A stretch of DNA of 18,305 bases, taken from assembly GCA_045586185.1 (NCBI GenBank), contig JAZMZV010000093.1, forward strand, positions 1 to 18,305, given 5' to 3'. The notes under the pieces were generated by a model that saw nothing but the letters and a program-made list of their open reading frames with translations, was not told the DNA's origin and made no database searches. The position numbers were made by a program, and so were the translations under genes. This DNA comes from RUG11551 sp045586185 (GTDB taxonomy: Bacteria > Planctomycetota > Planctomycetia > Pirellulales > Thermoguttaceae). Shown piece after piece: positions 1 to 6,958 of this stretch (the first letter of the stretch is position 1; each line of letters opens with the position of its first letter).

Positions 1-31
1 AGTTATTAACCGTCATTTTTCACAAAATTCA

Positions 32-2236
32 ATGACAACCAATATATCCATTTTAACCGATTTGCGCAGCGTTTTAGCTAATCTTGCTTCACGATACAAA
101 ACCACAAGGACTGAAGTTCTTTTCAATGCTGTTGAAAATAACAACATTGAACAGGTTGAAGAACTTCTGAAACATGGAAATGACGTCAATGTAAAGAGCG
201 AATTGGGATTTTTAATCTGGGAACGTTCCGTTAAATACAAAAAATGGGAACTGGTTCAATGGCTCATTAAACTTGGCGCAGACGTCAACGCGTCAGATAA
301 AGACGGTTGGACAGCCTTGCATTTTGCCGTCAAAAACGAGAACTGGGAACTGATTCAATGGCTCGTTGAGCGGGGAGCAGACGTCGAGGCAAAAGAAAAC
401 ATTGAAGGCAATACGGTTCTGTTTTTAGCCGTTGTGAACGGAAATCTTTCGTTAATTCAATGGCTCCTTGATCATGGCTGCGTCCTTAATACAAAAAACA
501 GTCGCGGTTGGACGGTCTTGAATTATGCTTTTAATGAGAATAACCGGGAACTCGTTCAATGGTTTGCTGAACATGGTTGTGACGTTAATGCAAACGACAA
601 TCGCGATTTGACTGTGTTGCATTATGCCGCCCAAAATGACGATTGGGAATTGGTTCACTGGTTGGTTGAACATGGCGCGGACGTCAATGCACATGATAAT
701 AATGGAGAAACCGTTTTGCATAACGCCGTTCGTAAAGACAATTGGGAACAGGTTCAATGGCTTCTTAAACATGGCGCAGACGTCAATGCAGAAGATGATT
801 ATGGAGAAACCGTTTTGAATTACGTCGCTCAAGAAGACAATTGGGAACAGGTTCAATGGTTGGTTGAACATGGTGCTGACGTCAATGCAAAAGATAATTA
901 TGGAGAAATCGCTTTGCATAACGCCGCTCAAAAAGACAATTGGGAATTGGTTCAATGGTTGGTTAAACGCGGCTCAGACGTAAATGCATATGATTATTAT
1001 GGAGACGCCGTTTTGCATAACGCCGCTCAAAAAGACAATTGGGAATTGGTTCAATGGTTGGTTACACATGGCGCAGACGTAAATGCCAAAGATCATAGAG
1101 TTAAAAAAACTTATTCTTATTTTACCTATTATTCTTATTCTTATGGATCTTTGAAAAGGGCGCAAGATTTAGCAAATTATGGTTGGGACATCTTCGTAGA
1201 AAGGGATGATGATTGGCAGTGCGTATCTTCAGCCGTCAAAAGCGGTGATTTTGAACGTGCTCGAGAAGTTAAATGGGGATTTGTTGCTAAAAAATTCAGA
1301 GGATGGACGGTTTTTGATTATGCCGCTCAAAAAGATAATTGGGAACTGGTTAAATGGCTGCTTAACCATGGCGCGAAAGTCAATGGGAAAAAAAGCTGGA
1401 ACGCAAAAATCTTGCTCTCTGCCGCCCAAAGCGGGGATTGGAAGATGGTTCAATGTCTTGTGGAACGCGGCGCTGACATTAATGCAGAAGACGAGAAATA
1501 CAAGACGCCTTTGCTTTATGCCGCTTGTGATGGTAATTGGGAACTGGTTAAATGGCTTGTTGAGCATGGCGCGTATATTAATGCCAATGAAAATGGACAC
1601 TCAAGTTTATTATATGCTTTACAAAGAGTCTCTTGTAAAGACGATATGAAACTGGTTGAGTGGCTGGTTAAGCATGGCGCTTACACTGACAGAACTCACG
1701 TGGATTTCATTGTTGATACCGGCAATCAGGAACTGGTTGAGTGGCTTGGCAAACAGAGGATTTTTTTTAATGATAACGGCAATTCTTATACTGTAGTTAA
1801 AAGCGGAAAATTGGATTGCTTTCGATGTCTGATGAAATTGGGATTTAACATTAAGGGCGCTGGATATTTGTGCGCCGCAGCCGATTGCGGACAATTTAAG
1901 ATTGTTCAATTTCTCGTTGAACTGGGCGCGGACGTCAACCAAAAAGACGATCGCGGAATGACGCCCTTATTATATGCCGTCAAAAAAGGCAATCAGAATC
2001 TTATTGAATGGTTAGTTGAACATGGCGCTGACCCCAACGTAAAAGACGGCAAGGGCGTGTCTGTCTTGTTCCATGCCATTTCAAACGGCTATTTAGAATT
2101 AGCTCAATGGCTAGTTGAACATGGAGCTGATATCAATGCAAAAGATAAATATGGAGAAACCGTTCTGCATTACGCCGCTTATAAAGGTAATAGGGAATTG
2201 GTTCAATGGCTTGTAGAACATGGCGCAGAAGAATGA
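32..2236 (+). CDS. Long ankyrin-repeat protein (734 aa), possibly continuing left of the window
   Basis: The protein is almost entirely ankyrin repeats of about 33 residues (consensus like NWELVQWLVEHGADVNAKD followed by G-T/E-LH-AA), roughly twenty in number. Ankyrin repeats bind other proteins, so a scaffold or inhibitor role is likely; no enzyme domain is visible. There is no signal peptide or membrane segment, so if this start is right it is cytoplasmic. Around residues 365-415 the repeats are interrupted by a Tyr/Ser-rich stretch (SYFTYYSYSYGSLKR) and degenerate units, then resume to the C-terminus, which ends in a half repeat. The chosen ATG has no Shine-Dalgarno sequence and the frame stays open to base 2 with no stop, so the true start may lie upstream. 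The central repeats (about 730-1080) are also nearly identical at DNA level. The partner is unknown. Confidence 0.85.
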   Translation: MTTNISILTDLRSVLANLASRYKTTRTEVLFNAVENNNIEQVEELLKHGNDVNVKSELGFLIWERSVKYKKWELVQWLIKLGADVNASDKDGWTALHFAVKNENWELIQWLVERGADVEAKENIEGNTVLFLAVVNGNLSLIQWLLDHGCVLNTKNSRGWTVLNYAFNENNRELVQWFAEHGCDVNANDNRDLTVLHYAAQNDDWELVHWLVEHGADVNAHDNNGETVLHNAVRKDNWEQVQWLLKHGADVNAEDDYGETVLNYVAQEDNWEQVQWLVEHGADVNAKDNYGEIALHNAAQKDNWELVQWLVKRGSDVNAYDYYGDAVLHNAAQKDNWELVQWLVTHGADVNAKDHRVKKTYSYFTYYSYSYGSLKRAQDLANYGWDIFVERDDDWQCVSSAVKSGDFERAREVKWGFVAKKFRGWTVFDYAAQKDNWELVKWLLNHGAKVNGKKSWNAKILLSAAQSGDWKMVQCLVERGADINAEDEKYKTPLLYAACDGNWELVKWLVEHGAYINANENGHSSLLYALQRVSCKDDMKLVEWLVKHGAYTDRTHVDFIVDTGNQELVEWLGKQRIFFNDNGNSYTVVKSGKLDCFRCLMKLGFNIKGAGYLCAAADCGQFKIVQFLVELGADVNQKDDRGMTPLLYAVKKGNQNLIEWLVEHGADPNVKDGKGVSVLFHAISNGYLELAQWLVEHGADINAKDKYGETVLHYAAYKGNRELVQWLVEHGAEE

Positions 2237-2733
2237 AAATCTTGTCAAGGGACGGGCGACGGGAACAGGACTGCAATGGGTGCGATAAATTTGGGGTTGC
2301 GAATATAGATAAGATTAACAATTGAACATAGTCAACGCCTTTAGGCGTTTGTTTCTCACAGCTTCAGCTGTGAGAACAATTAAAAATAAAAAATATCGTA
2401 GCCCACGCCTTTAGGCGTGGGATCCAAAAAGATATAAACAGTATTATAGCGCGCGAATTCCACACTCTCCCCCGCGCCTAATGGCGCGGGGGAGAGTGTG
2501 GAGGGCAAGCGTTTGGGGAGAAGCGTCTTTTTAGTCCCCCAGATAAATCTGGGGGCTACGGTTTTTTGAATTGTTTTTATATCCCACGTCTAAAGACGTG
2601 GGGATAAGAACAGAGTAATCAGAAGGCTTCGAAAAGCTTTTAAGACACATTCCCTTTTTCATGCCCCCCAATTTTGAACGCACCCACTGCAATCTCTTTT
2701 TCCCACCGGGGGTTGTCTTTCCTTTTTCTTGAG
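2237..2733. repeat. Intergenic cluster of hairpin palindromes
   Basis: This 500-bp spacer has no credible gene. It contains at least six inverted repeats: 2334-2349 (AACGCCT/AGGCGTT), 2355-2374 (CTCACAGCT/AGCTGTGAG), 2402-2421 (CCCACGCC/GGCGTGGG), 2460-2501 (a perfect 19-bp stem with TAAT loop), 2536-2555 (CCCCCAGAT/ATCTGGGGG) and 2581-2605 (ATCCCACGTC paired with GACGTGGGGAT, one bulged G). Stem sequences differ but the loops are short and AT-rich (TTTA, TAAT, TAAA), and the bases next to several stems resemble each other (TAG before, CTACG or ATCC after). This resembles REP-like or small non-autonomous palindromic elements. Any one could end transcription of the ankyrin gene, but only 2536-2555 is followed within 10 bases by a T-run. 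Confidence 0.75.
2460..2501. repeat. Perfect 19-bp hairpin with TAAT loop
   Basis: The arms 2460-2478 and 2483-2501 are perfectly complementary and GC-rich, with the 4-base loop TAAT. It is the strongest palindrome in the window. No U-run follows on either strand, so it does not look like a simple intrinsic terminator; it may be a mobile palindrome or a structured RNA element. Confidence 0.8.
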
Positions 2734-2740
2734 TTATACT
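2713..2740 (+). promoter_or_regulatory. Possible promoter of the thiamine gene
   Basis: A -35-like TTGTCT (2713-2718) and a -10-like TATACT (2735-2740) are 16 bases apart and lie about 40 bases before the ATG at 2781. The match is partial and no ribosome binding site is visible before that ATG, so this is a weak prediction. Confidence 0.35.
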
Positions 2741-2780
2741 GTATGTATCGTAAACGTTAAAACTATTCCCTAAACCGCCC

Positions 2781-3629
2781 ATGAATGCCAACATTGTCCG
2801 ATTGATTGACGCTTCAGCTAACCGAGCCCGAGAGGGCTTGCGGGTTGTGGAAGACTACGTTCGCTTTGTCCTTGACGACGCCATTGCAACGCAGCAGCTC
2901 AAGCGGTTTCGTCATACGTTTACCCTGCTCATGGGCGAGATTCCCCTTTCGGATCGCCTGATCGCCCGGGAAACGCGGCAGGACGTCGGAACGGGAATTA
3001 CGCTGGATTCTGAACGTCAGCGGGACGACGCGCAGTCCGTGCTGGCGGCAAATTTTACTCGAATTCAGGAATCGCTTCGGACGCTTGAAGAGTATTCCAA
3101 AGTCGTCTGTCCAGCAATCAGCGCAGGGCTGGAACAGCTTCGCTACGATTCCTATACGATTCAAAAAATCGTCCAGACGCTCTTTGCCAACAAAGACCGC
3201 TTTCCGCAGCGTCCGAAGGCGGCGGTGTTGGACGTGGACGCTCTGTTTATCAAGGGCGAGATTCCAGCTGACGTCTGCTCTAAAATCGCGGCAGACTTTA
3301 TTTGTCTGATGGCATTGCACGTTTCGGACGCTCAGTTTGTCGCCATGACGGAGAAACTCGTTCCCGTTTTCAGACAAAACAACAAATTCCTGTTCGTTGT
3401 CGACCGCTGCGACATTGCGGTTCTGGCTAAGGCGGACGGCGTCGTTCTCAATCCGGGAGCCGTTTCCGTTCGTCAGGCGCGCGAGCTGCTGCCAGCCCAT
3501 TGCGCGGTCGGCGTTCGCGTTGAAGACAAATCGGACGTCCAAAAAGCGTTTCTCGACGGCGCAGACTGGATTCTGACTCAAAAGCGATTCCCAAAATGCT
3601 CAATGATCCAGGCGGCTATAAGGTCATAA
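2781..3629 (+). CDS. Thiamine protein: N-terminal ThiD2-like domain fused to a shortened ThiE-like barrel
   Basis: Residues 1 to about 130 (RLIDASANRAREGLRVVEDY onward, with RHTFTLL and the DVGT motif) match the helical domain found N-terminal to thiamine-phosphate synthase in planctomycetes, cyanobacteria and relatives; I know it as ThiD2, proposed to handle HMP phosphorylation. From about residue 145 the sequence follows a ThiE TIM barrel: FLFVVDRCDIAVLAKADGV corresponds to the LLVNDRVDIA...ADGVHLG segment and the DGADWILTQ segment to the next strand. ThiE would join HMP-PP and thiazole phosphate to make thiamine phosphate. However, the usual GVHLGQ is GVVLNPG, the early barrel is short, and the protein stops where the conserved GPVFPT...KP region and last strands should be. 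ThiE activity is therefore doubtful; the N-terminal domain looks intact. No continuation was found in other frames downstream. It is convergent with the next gene, 11 bp away. Confidence 0.75.
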   Translation: MNANIVRLIDASANRAREGLRVVEDYVRFVLDDAIATQQLKRFRHTFTLLMGEIPLSDRLIARETRQDVGTGITLDSERQRDDAQSVLAANFTRIQESLRTLEEYSKVVCPAISAGLEQLRYDSYTIQKIVQTLFANKDRFPQRPKAAVLDVDALFIKGEIPADVCSKIAADFICLMALHVSDAQFVAMTEKLVPVFRQNNKFLFVVDRCDIAVLAKADGVVLNPGAVSVRQARELLPAHCAVGVRVEDKSDVQKAFLDGADWILTQKRFPKCSMIQAAIRS

Positions 3630-3640
3630 GGTCATTACAG

Positions 3641-4006
3641 TTACTTAAACCGAATCCGGTTGAGTTCTTCCTCTTTTCGTTTCCGGACAACCAAATAACG
3701 CGCGTATTCCGGCGGACGCAATTCCAGCCGAATAAAAGTTACTCGTCCGTCCCATTTTAACAGGAAGTCCCATTTGTCCGGCAAGTGTATATGGGATTTC
3801 GTCAACAACCTTCGCAGTTGACAGGCAAGACATTCGTTTCCCCGTAACATGGCGCCGCAGTTTGGACAACGTTTTCCAGAGGAAAACGTATGTCCGTGAA
3901 TGACCCTGTAAACCGTTGACGGAGCCAACTTATATCGTCGTGCAATCTCTCTAATGCAAATGCCGTTGCAATGCAGCGTTCGAATGCTTTTAGTCAAATA
4001 ATTCAT
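3641..4006 (-). CDS. Small HTH and zinc-ribbon DNA-binding protein (121 aa)
   Basis: Residues 5-38 (SIRTLHCNGICIREIARRYK then LAPSTVYRVIHG) form a resolvase/transposase-type helix-turn-helix like those in Hin and HTH_23 proteins. It is followed by a four-cysteine zinc ribbon (CPNCG, then CLAC), and then a basic tail with no recognised domain. I read it as a small sequence-specific DNA-binding protein, perhaps a regulator; there is no recombinase catalytic domain. The start at 4006 is chosen because the HTH begins right after it; a longer version starting at 4060 would add a hydrophobic stretch with no family support. The ribosome binding site is poor (GGGA about 6 bases upstream). Its stop nearly abuts the thiamine gene stop with no terminator between. 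Confidence 0.7.
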   Translation of the reverse strand: MNYLTKSIRTLHCNGICIREIARRYKLAPSTVYRVIHGHTFSSGKRCPNCGAMLRGNECLACQLRRLLTKSHIHLPDKWDFLLKWDGRVTFIRLELRPPEYARYLVVRKRKEEELNRIRFK

Positions 4007-4355
4007 TACATTCCCAAAATAAGTAAATGGAACAAATTGGATAAAACATACAACTATCATAATCAGAAAAAACCAAATAGATTACCAAATGGTCATCCAA
4101 ATATTAATTATTTGGAAAGTTTTTTGGATTTTTTAAATTTTTCGGGCAGGAATTAGCTCTTTTCTTTGAAAACAGCCTTTTCATGATTCAAAAAAGATGT
4201 AATCTTATGGTATCATAGTAATATTGAATATGGCGCCAGATTTCATACGCTATGGCGTCAAGCTAATACGCGTTGTTATCTCTGAAATTTACATTGACAG
4301 ACGAGCGTCGTACAGAGTTTTGTTGGACCCTTAATCAGCGCTACAGGATATTAAA
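4007..4355. other. Divergent AT-rich intergenic region
   Basis: It separates the HTH gene from the next forward gene and should hold the promoters of both. It contains a 7-bp hairpin at 4097-4115 (CCAAATA/TATTTGG) followed on the plus strand by two T-runs, and a perfect TTGACA at 4294-4299 with no good -10 at the right distance. No gene or RNA was recognised. Confidence 0.5.
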
Positions 4356-4640
4356 ATGGGAAAATTTCGTACAAGCAAGGACGTTCACAAATTGGTTTTA
4401 ACTCCTTTGACTGAACTTACTGCGCAGCTTTCAAAGCTGTGCGATTCGTGGGACGAGGCTCTCGAACAGAACGAAATCGCCCGTCCGGATATTCTCATTA
4501 ACGAGACGATGGCTCTTACAGCCCTGGCGACGCTTAACAAATACGTTCGCGATTTAGCCGGGAAGCTGGAAGACGCCCGCGCCGGCGTTTATCGATACCG
4601 AGATTACGAACGAATCGAAAAGAAGAAAAAAAAGACCTGA
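4356..4640 (+). CDS. Small conserved-looking protein of unknown function (94 aa)
   Basis: I do not recognise this family. It is a soluble, mostly helical protein: residues 15-75 are amphipathic and the C-terminus is strongly basic (EKKKKKT). There is no signal peptide, membrane segment or cysteine motif. An AGGA 8 bases before the ATG supports the start. It is followed at 110 bp by a separate promoter for rmlA, so it is probably its own transcription unit. The basic tail would suit nucleic-acid binding, but that is a guess. Confidence 0.65.
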   Translation: MGKFRTSKDVHKLVLTPLTELTAQLSKLCDSWDEALEQNEIARPDILINETMALTALATLNKYVRDLAGKLEDARAGVYRYRDYERIEKKKKKT

Positions 4641-4695
4641 TTCTTTTCAAGACGCCTTTTATCCTGTTGATTTTTTTCTCAAAAGCAGTAAAATA

Positions 4696-4724
4696 TTGAC
4701 ATATACGTTGTTGAAGAATATTTT
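4696..4724 (+). promoter_or_regulatory. Probable sigma70-type promoter of rmlA-rmlC
   Basis: A perfect -35 TTGACA (4696-4701), a 17-base spacer and a -10 TATTTT (4719-4724) predict a transcription start near 4731. This rules out the earliest in-frame ATG (4696) as the rmlA start. Confidence 0.6.
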
Positions 4725-4752
4725 CAGACTTCTGAAAACGAAGATGTCAATT

Positions 4753-5649
4753 ATGAAAAATCAATGTAAAAAAGGAATCATATTGGCTGGAGGAGCAGGG
4801 ACGCGTTTGCACCCGATTACCCTCGCCGTCAGCAAACAGCTTCTGCCAATTTACGACAAGCCGATGATTTATTACCCGTTGTCCGTTTTGATGATGGCGG
4901 GGATTCGGGATATTCTTGTTATTTCAACGCCTGTCGACACCCCCGCCTTTGAACGCTTGCTTGGCGACGGATCTCAATGGGGAATTAAAATTCAATACGC
5001 CGTTCAGCCGTCTCCAGACGGTTTGGCGCAGGCGTTTATTATCGGCGAAAAGTTTATCGGGAAAGATCACGTCGCTTTGATTTTGGGAGACAACATCTTT
5101 TACGGTCAGGGATTCAGAAAGATGCTTCGTCATGCCGCGGCGCAGCCGTCGGGGGCGTCGGTATTTGCCTACTGGGTTAAAGACCCGCACCGGTACGGCG
5201 TTATCAATTTTGACAACAACGGCGTCGCGCTGGACATTCAGGAAAAGCCGAAGAATCCAAAGTCGAATTTTGCTGTAACGGGCTTGTATTTCTACGACAA
5301 CGACGTTGTCAAAATCGCCAAAAATCTCAAGCCCTCGCCTCGCGGAGAGCTGGAAATTACCGACGTCAATCGAGAGTATCTTTCCCGAAATCAGCTTCAC
5401 GTTGAAACGCTCAGCCGCGGGTTCGCCTGGCTGGACACAGGAACGCACGAGTCGCTCTTGCAGGCGTCCAATTACGTTGAGACGGTCGAAAGCCGTCAGG
5501 GGCTGAAAATCGCCTGTCTGGAAGAAATCGCGTACTGTCAAAACTTTATTGACAAAGGCCATCTGGTGAAGTTGGCGGAACGTCAAAACAACCAGTACGG
5601 CGATTATCTTCGAAACCTTCTCAAGATTGACTGCAAGTGGGAAATTTAG
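4753..5649 (+). CDS. rmlA: Glucose-1-phosphate thymidylyltransferase (RmlA)
   Basis: It makes dTDP-glucose from glucose 1-phosphate and dTTP, the first step of dTDP-sugar (usually dTDP-L-rhamnose) synthesis, in the cytoplasm. The full nucleotidyltransferase signature is present: GIILAGGAGTRLHP (residues 8-21), SKQLLPIYDKPMIYYPL, LILGDNIFYGQ, the VTGLYFYD segment, GELEITDVNREYL and the RGFAWLDTGTHESLL substrate region. Length from this start is 298, near the normal ~290. Two ATGs are possible, 4744 and 4753; 4753 fits the family N-terminus better (MKNQ before KKGIILAGG), but neither has a strong ribosome site. rmlC-like follows after 19 bp, so the two are co-transcribed. rmlB and rmlD are not in the window. 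Confidence 0.95.
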   Translation: MKNQCKKGIILAGGAGTRLHPITLAVSKQLLPIYDKPMIYYPLSVLMMAGIRDILVISTPVDTPAFERLLGDGSQWGIKIQYAVQPSPDGLAQAFIIGEKFIGKDHVALILGDNIFYGQGFRKMLRHAAAQPSGASVFAYWVKDPHRYGVINFDNNGVALDIQEKPKNPKSNFAVTGLYFYDNDVVKIAKNLKPSPRGELEITDVNREYLSRNQLHVETLSRGFAWLDTGTHESLLQASNYVETVESRQGLKIACLEEIAYCQNFIDKGHLVKLAERQNNQYGDYLRNLLKIDCKWEI

Positions 5650-5668
5650 AATACGAAAGGAATTCAAA

Positions 5669-6127
5669 ATGATTAATGGAGTAGAAATCGTTCCTCTGAA
5701 AAGATATACCGACCATCGCGGCTGGCTGACGGAAACGTATCGAAAAGACGAGCTGCCGGAAGACGTCTTCCCGGAGATGATGTACGTTTCTCAAACGCTG
5801 CCAGGCGTCGCCCGCGGTCCGCACGAACATGTCGAACAGACCGACATCTTCATTTTTATGGGTCCCGGGTCGTTCAAAGTTTATCTTTGGGATTCCCGCG
5901 AGGGTTCCGAGACGTTCGGCGAAAAGATGACCTTTGAAGCCGGCGAAGTCAACCCGGTTCGCGTTATCGTCCCGCCGGGAGTGGTTCACGCCTACAAATG
6001 CGTCAGCGACGTTCCCGGGCTGGTTCTCAACGCCCCCGACAAACTCTACGCCGGCTGGGGCAAAAAAGAGAAAGTTGACGAAATCCGTCACGAAGAAGAC
6101 GCCGACAGCAAGTACGTTTTAGATTAG
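5669..6127 (+). CDS. dTDP-4-dehydrorhamnose 3,5-epimerase-like cupin protein (short RmlC family)
   Basis: A 152-residue cupin related to RmlC, which epimerises dTDP-4-keto-6-deoxyglucose at C3 and C5. It shows the family start (IVPLKRYTDHRGWLTETYRK), the histidine motif RGPHEHVEQTD where the catalytic His lies, and the PPGVVHAYKC strand. It is shorter than standard RmlC (about 180), and the C-terminal region is divergent, so it may be a related dTDP-sugar isomerase or epimerase instead. The start at 5669 has a good ribosome site (AAAGGA, 7 bases upstream). Pairing with rmlA supports dTDP-sugar production for a surface polysaccharide. Confidence 0.8.
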   Translation: MINGVEIVPLKRYTDHRGWLTETYRKDELPEDVFPEMMYVSQTLPGVARGPHEHVEQTDIFIFMGPGSFKVYLWDSREGSETFGEKMTFEAGEVNPVRVIVPPGVVHAYKCVSDVPGLVLNAPDKLYAGWGKKEKVDEIRHEEDADSKYVLD

Positions 6128-6206
6128 TGGTTAGTGGTTAGTTGTAAGTGGTAAGTAATTAGTGGTAAGTTAGAGCGACGCTTGCGTAATAACCACTAAC
6201 CACTAA
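6124..6206. repeat. Inverted TTAGTGG micro-repeats between convergent genes
   Basis: The arm TTAGTGGTTAGTGGTT (6124-6139) is perfectly complementary to 6191-6206, with further direct TAGTGG/TAAGTGG copies between. The left arm overlaps the stop codon of the epimerase-like gene. The 16-bp stem lies between two convergent genes and could serve as a two-way terminator. Confidence 0.6.
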
Positions 6207-6214
6207 ACACTCTC

Positions 6215-6739
6215 TTACTGTTTTCCCATGGGCTTTTTCACGCCCTTGATTTGGGCGCTGAGATACGACAGAAACTGAATCAGCCCGTTAAGCTGCATCA
6301 TGCGGGGACCGAACTTGTCGATGAAATCATTGAACGAATACTCGCTGTCGAGAATTTCGTCCTTTCGAGTTGTCAGTTCGTTAGCGAATTCCTGAATGTA
6401 GTTTGTATGGATTTTCGTCAGCGCTTCCATGGCGTCTCGGCAGTCGTCGGTTAAGAACGGGTTGTCGTTTTGCCATTTCTGGAGTTCAGCCGCCTTTTGC
6501 TGATTGGGCGCGGCGTTCTGATTGACCAGAATCGTCATGCGTTCCACCAGGGCTTCGAGCAGCTGATTTTGACGCCGCTGCAGTTCCGTCATCTGAAAGA
6601 GCGCCTGCAGAATATTCGTTTCGAATTCAGTACTTCCCAGCAGCGGAGCGGCAGGCGCGCCGATTTGGGTAACGTCAATCTGGCTGTAGACGTTTTGATT
6701 CTGGTCGGGAATTCCGGGGTCGTTTGGTGAATCTGACAT
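6215..6739 (-). CDS. Unknown coiled-coil-rich protein (174 aa)
   Basis: I do not recognise this family. The first 35 residues are Pro/Gln/Asn-rich and probably disordered (SDSPNDPGIPDQNQNVYSQ). Residues 38-75 form a likely coiled coil with heptad leucines (NILQALFQMTELQRRQNQ), and the C-terminal half is helical. There is no signal peptide, no transmembrane helix and no cysteine apart from one, so it is cytoplasmic. A strong ribosome site (AAAGGAG, 7 bases before the ATG) supports the start. It is flanked by convergent and divergent neighbours, so it is likely monocistronic. Confidence 0.75.
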   Translation of the reverse strand: MSDSPNDPGIPDQNQNVYSQIDVTQIGAPAAPLLGSTEFETNILQALFQMTELQRRQNQLLEALVERMTILVNQNAAPNQQKAAELQKWQNDNPFLTDDCRDAMEALTKIHTNYIQEFANELTTRKDEILDSEYSFNDFIDKFGPRMMQLNGLIQFLSYLSAQIKGVKKPMGKQ

Positions 6740-6958
6740 GGGTTAGACTCCTTTCATCTATAATTCAATTATATTATACCATATTATTTCAAGACCGTAT
6801 AGGGGGGCGGGGAATGGGGAATGCGGAATTACGCAAAGCGTTCCGCGAAGGTTGACTCCGGCTCGCCTTCAATTCCCCCCTTGAAATTAATGACTAAATG
6901 GTGTATGCTGGTCATAGAGTAAATAATATATCAAACCTATAATTAAAAAGGCGTCGAT
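6740..6958. other. Divergent intergenic region with imperfect palindrome
   Basis: Bases 6802-6880 form an imperfect palindrome (GGGG-rich left end, CCCC right end, inner GCGGAA/TTCCGC and GAAGG/CCTTC) carrying a copy of the ATTACGCAAAGCG motif. TATAAT-like sequences before 6739 on the minus strand may serve the coiled-coil gene. Confidence 0.45.
6881..6909 (+). promoter_or_regulatory. Possible promoter of the hydrolase-uvrC unit
   Basis: TTGAAA (6881-6886), a 17-base spacer and TATGCT (6904-6909) lie about 50 bases before the hydrolase ATG. The -35 matches five of six consensus bases and the -10 four of six. Confidence 0.4.

Noticed and set aside
452..955. 167-residue reading frame opposite the ankyrin gene
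   Set aside because: It is the antisense shadow of repeated ankyrin codons and itself shows a matching 33-residue periodicity.
2334..2605. CRISPR array
   Set aside because: The palindromes differ in sequence and are unevenly spaced; there are no repeated units with equal spacers and no cas genes.
2531..2794. 87-residue minus-strand reading frame before the thiamine gene
   Set aside because: It runs through several hairpins and overlaps the thiamine start; no ribosome site or family.
2814..3581. 255-residue reading frame opposite the thiamine gene
   Set aside because: Arg/Asn-rich composition with no domain; the opposite strand has a recognised protein.
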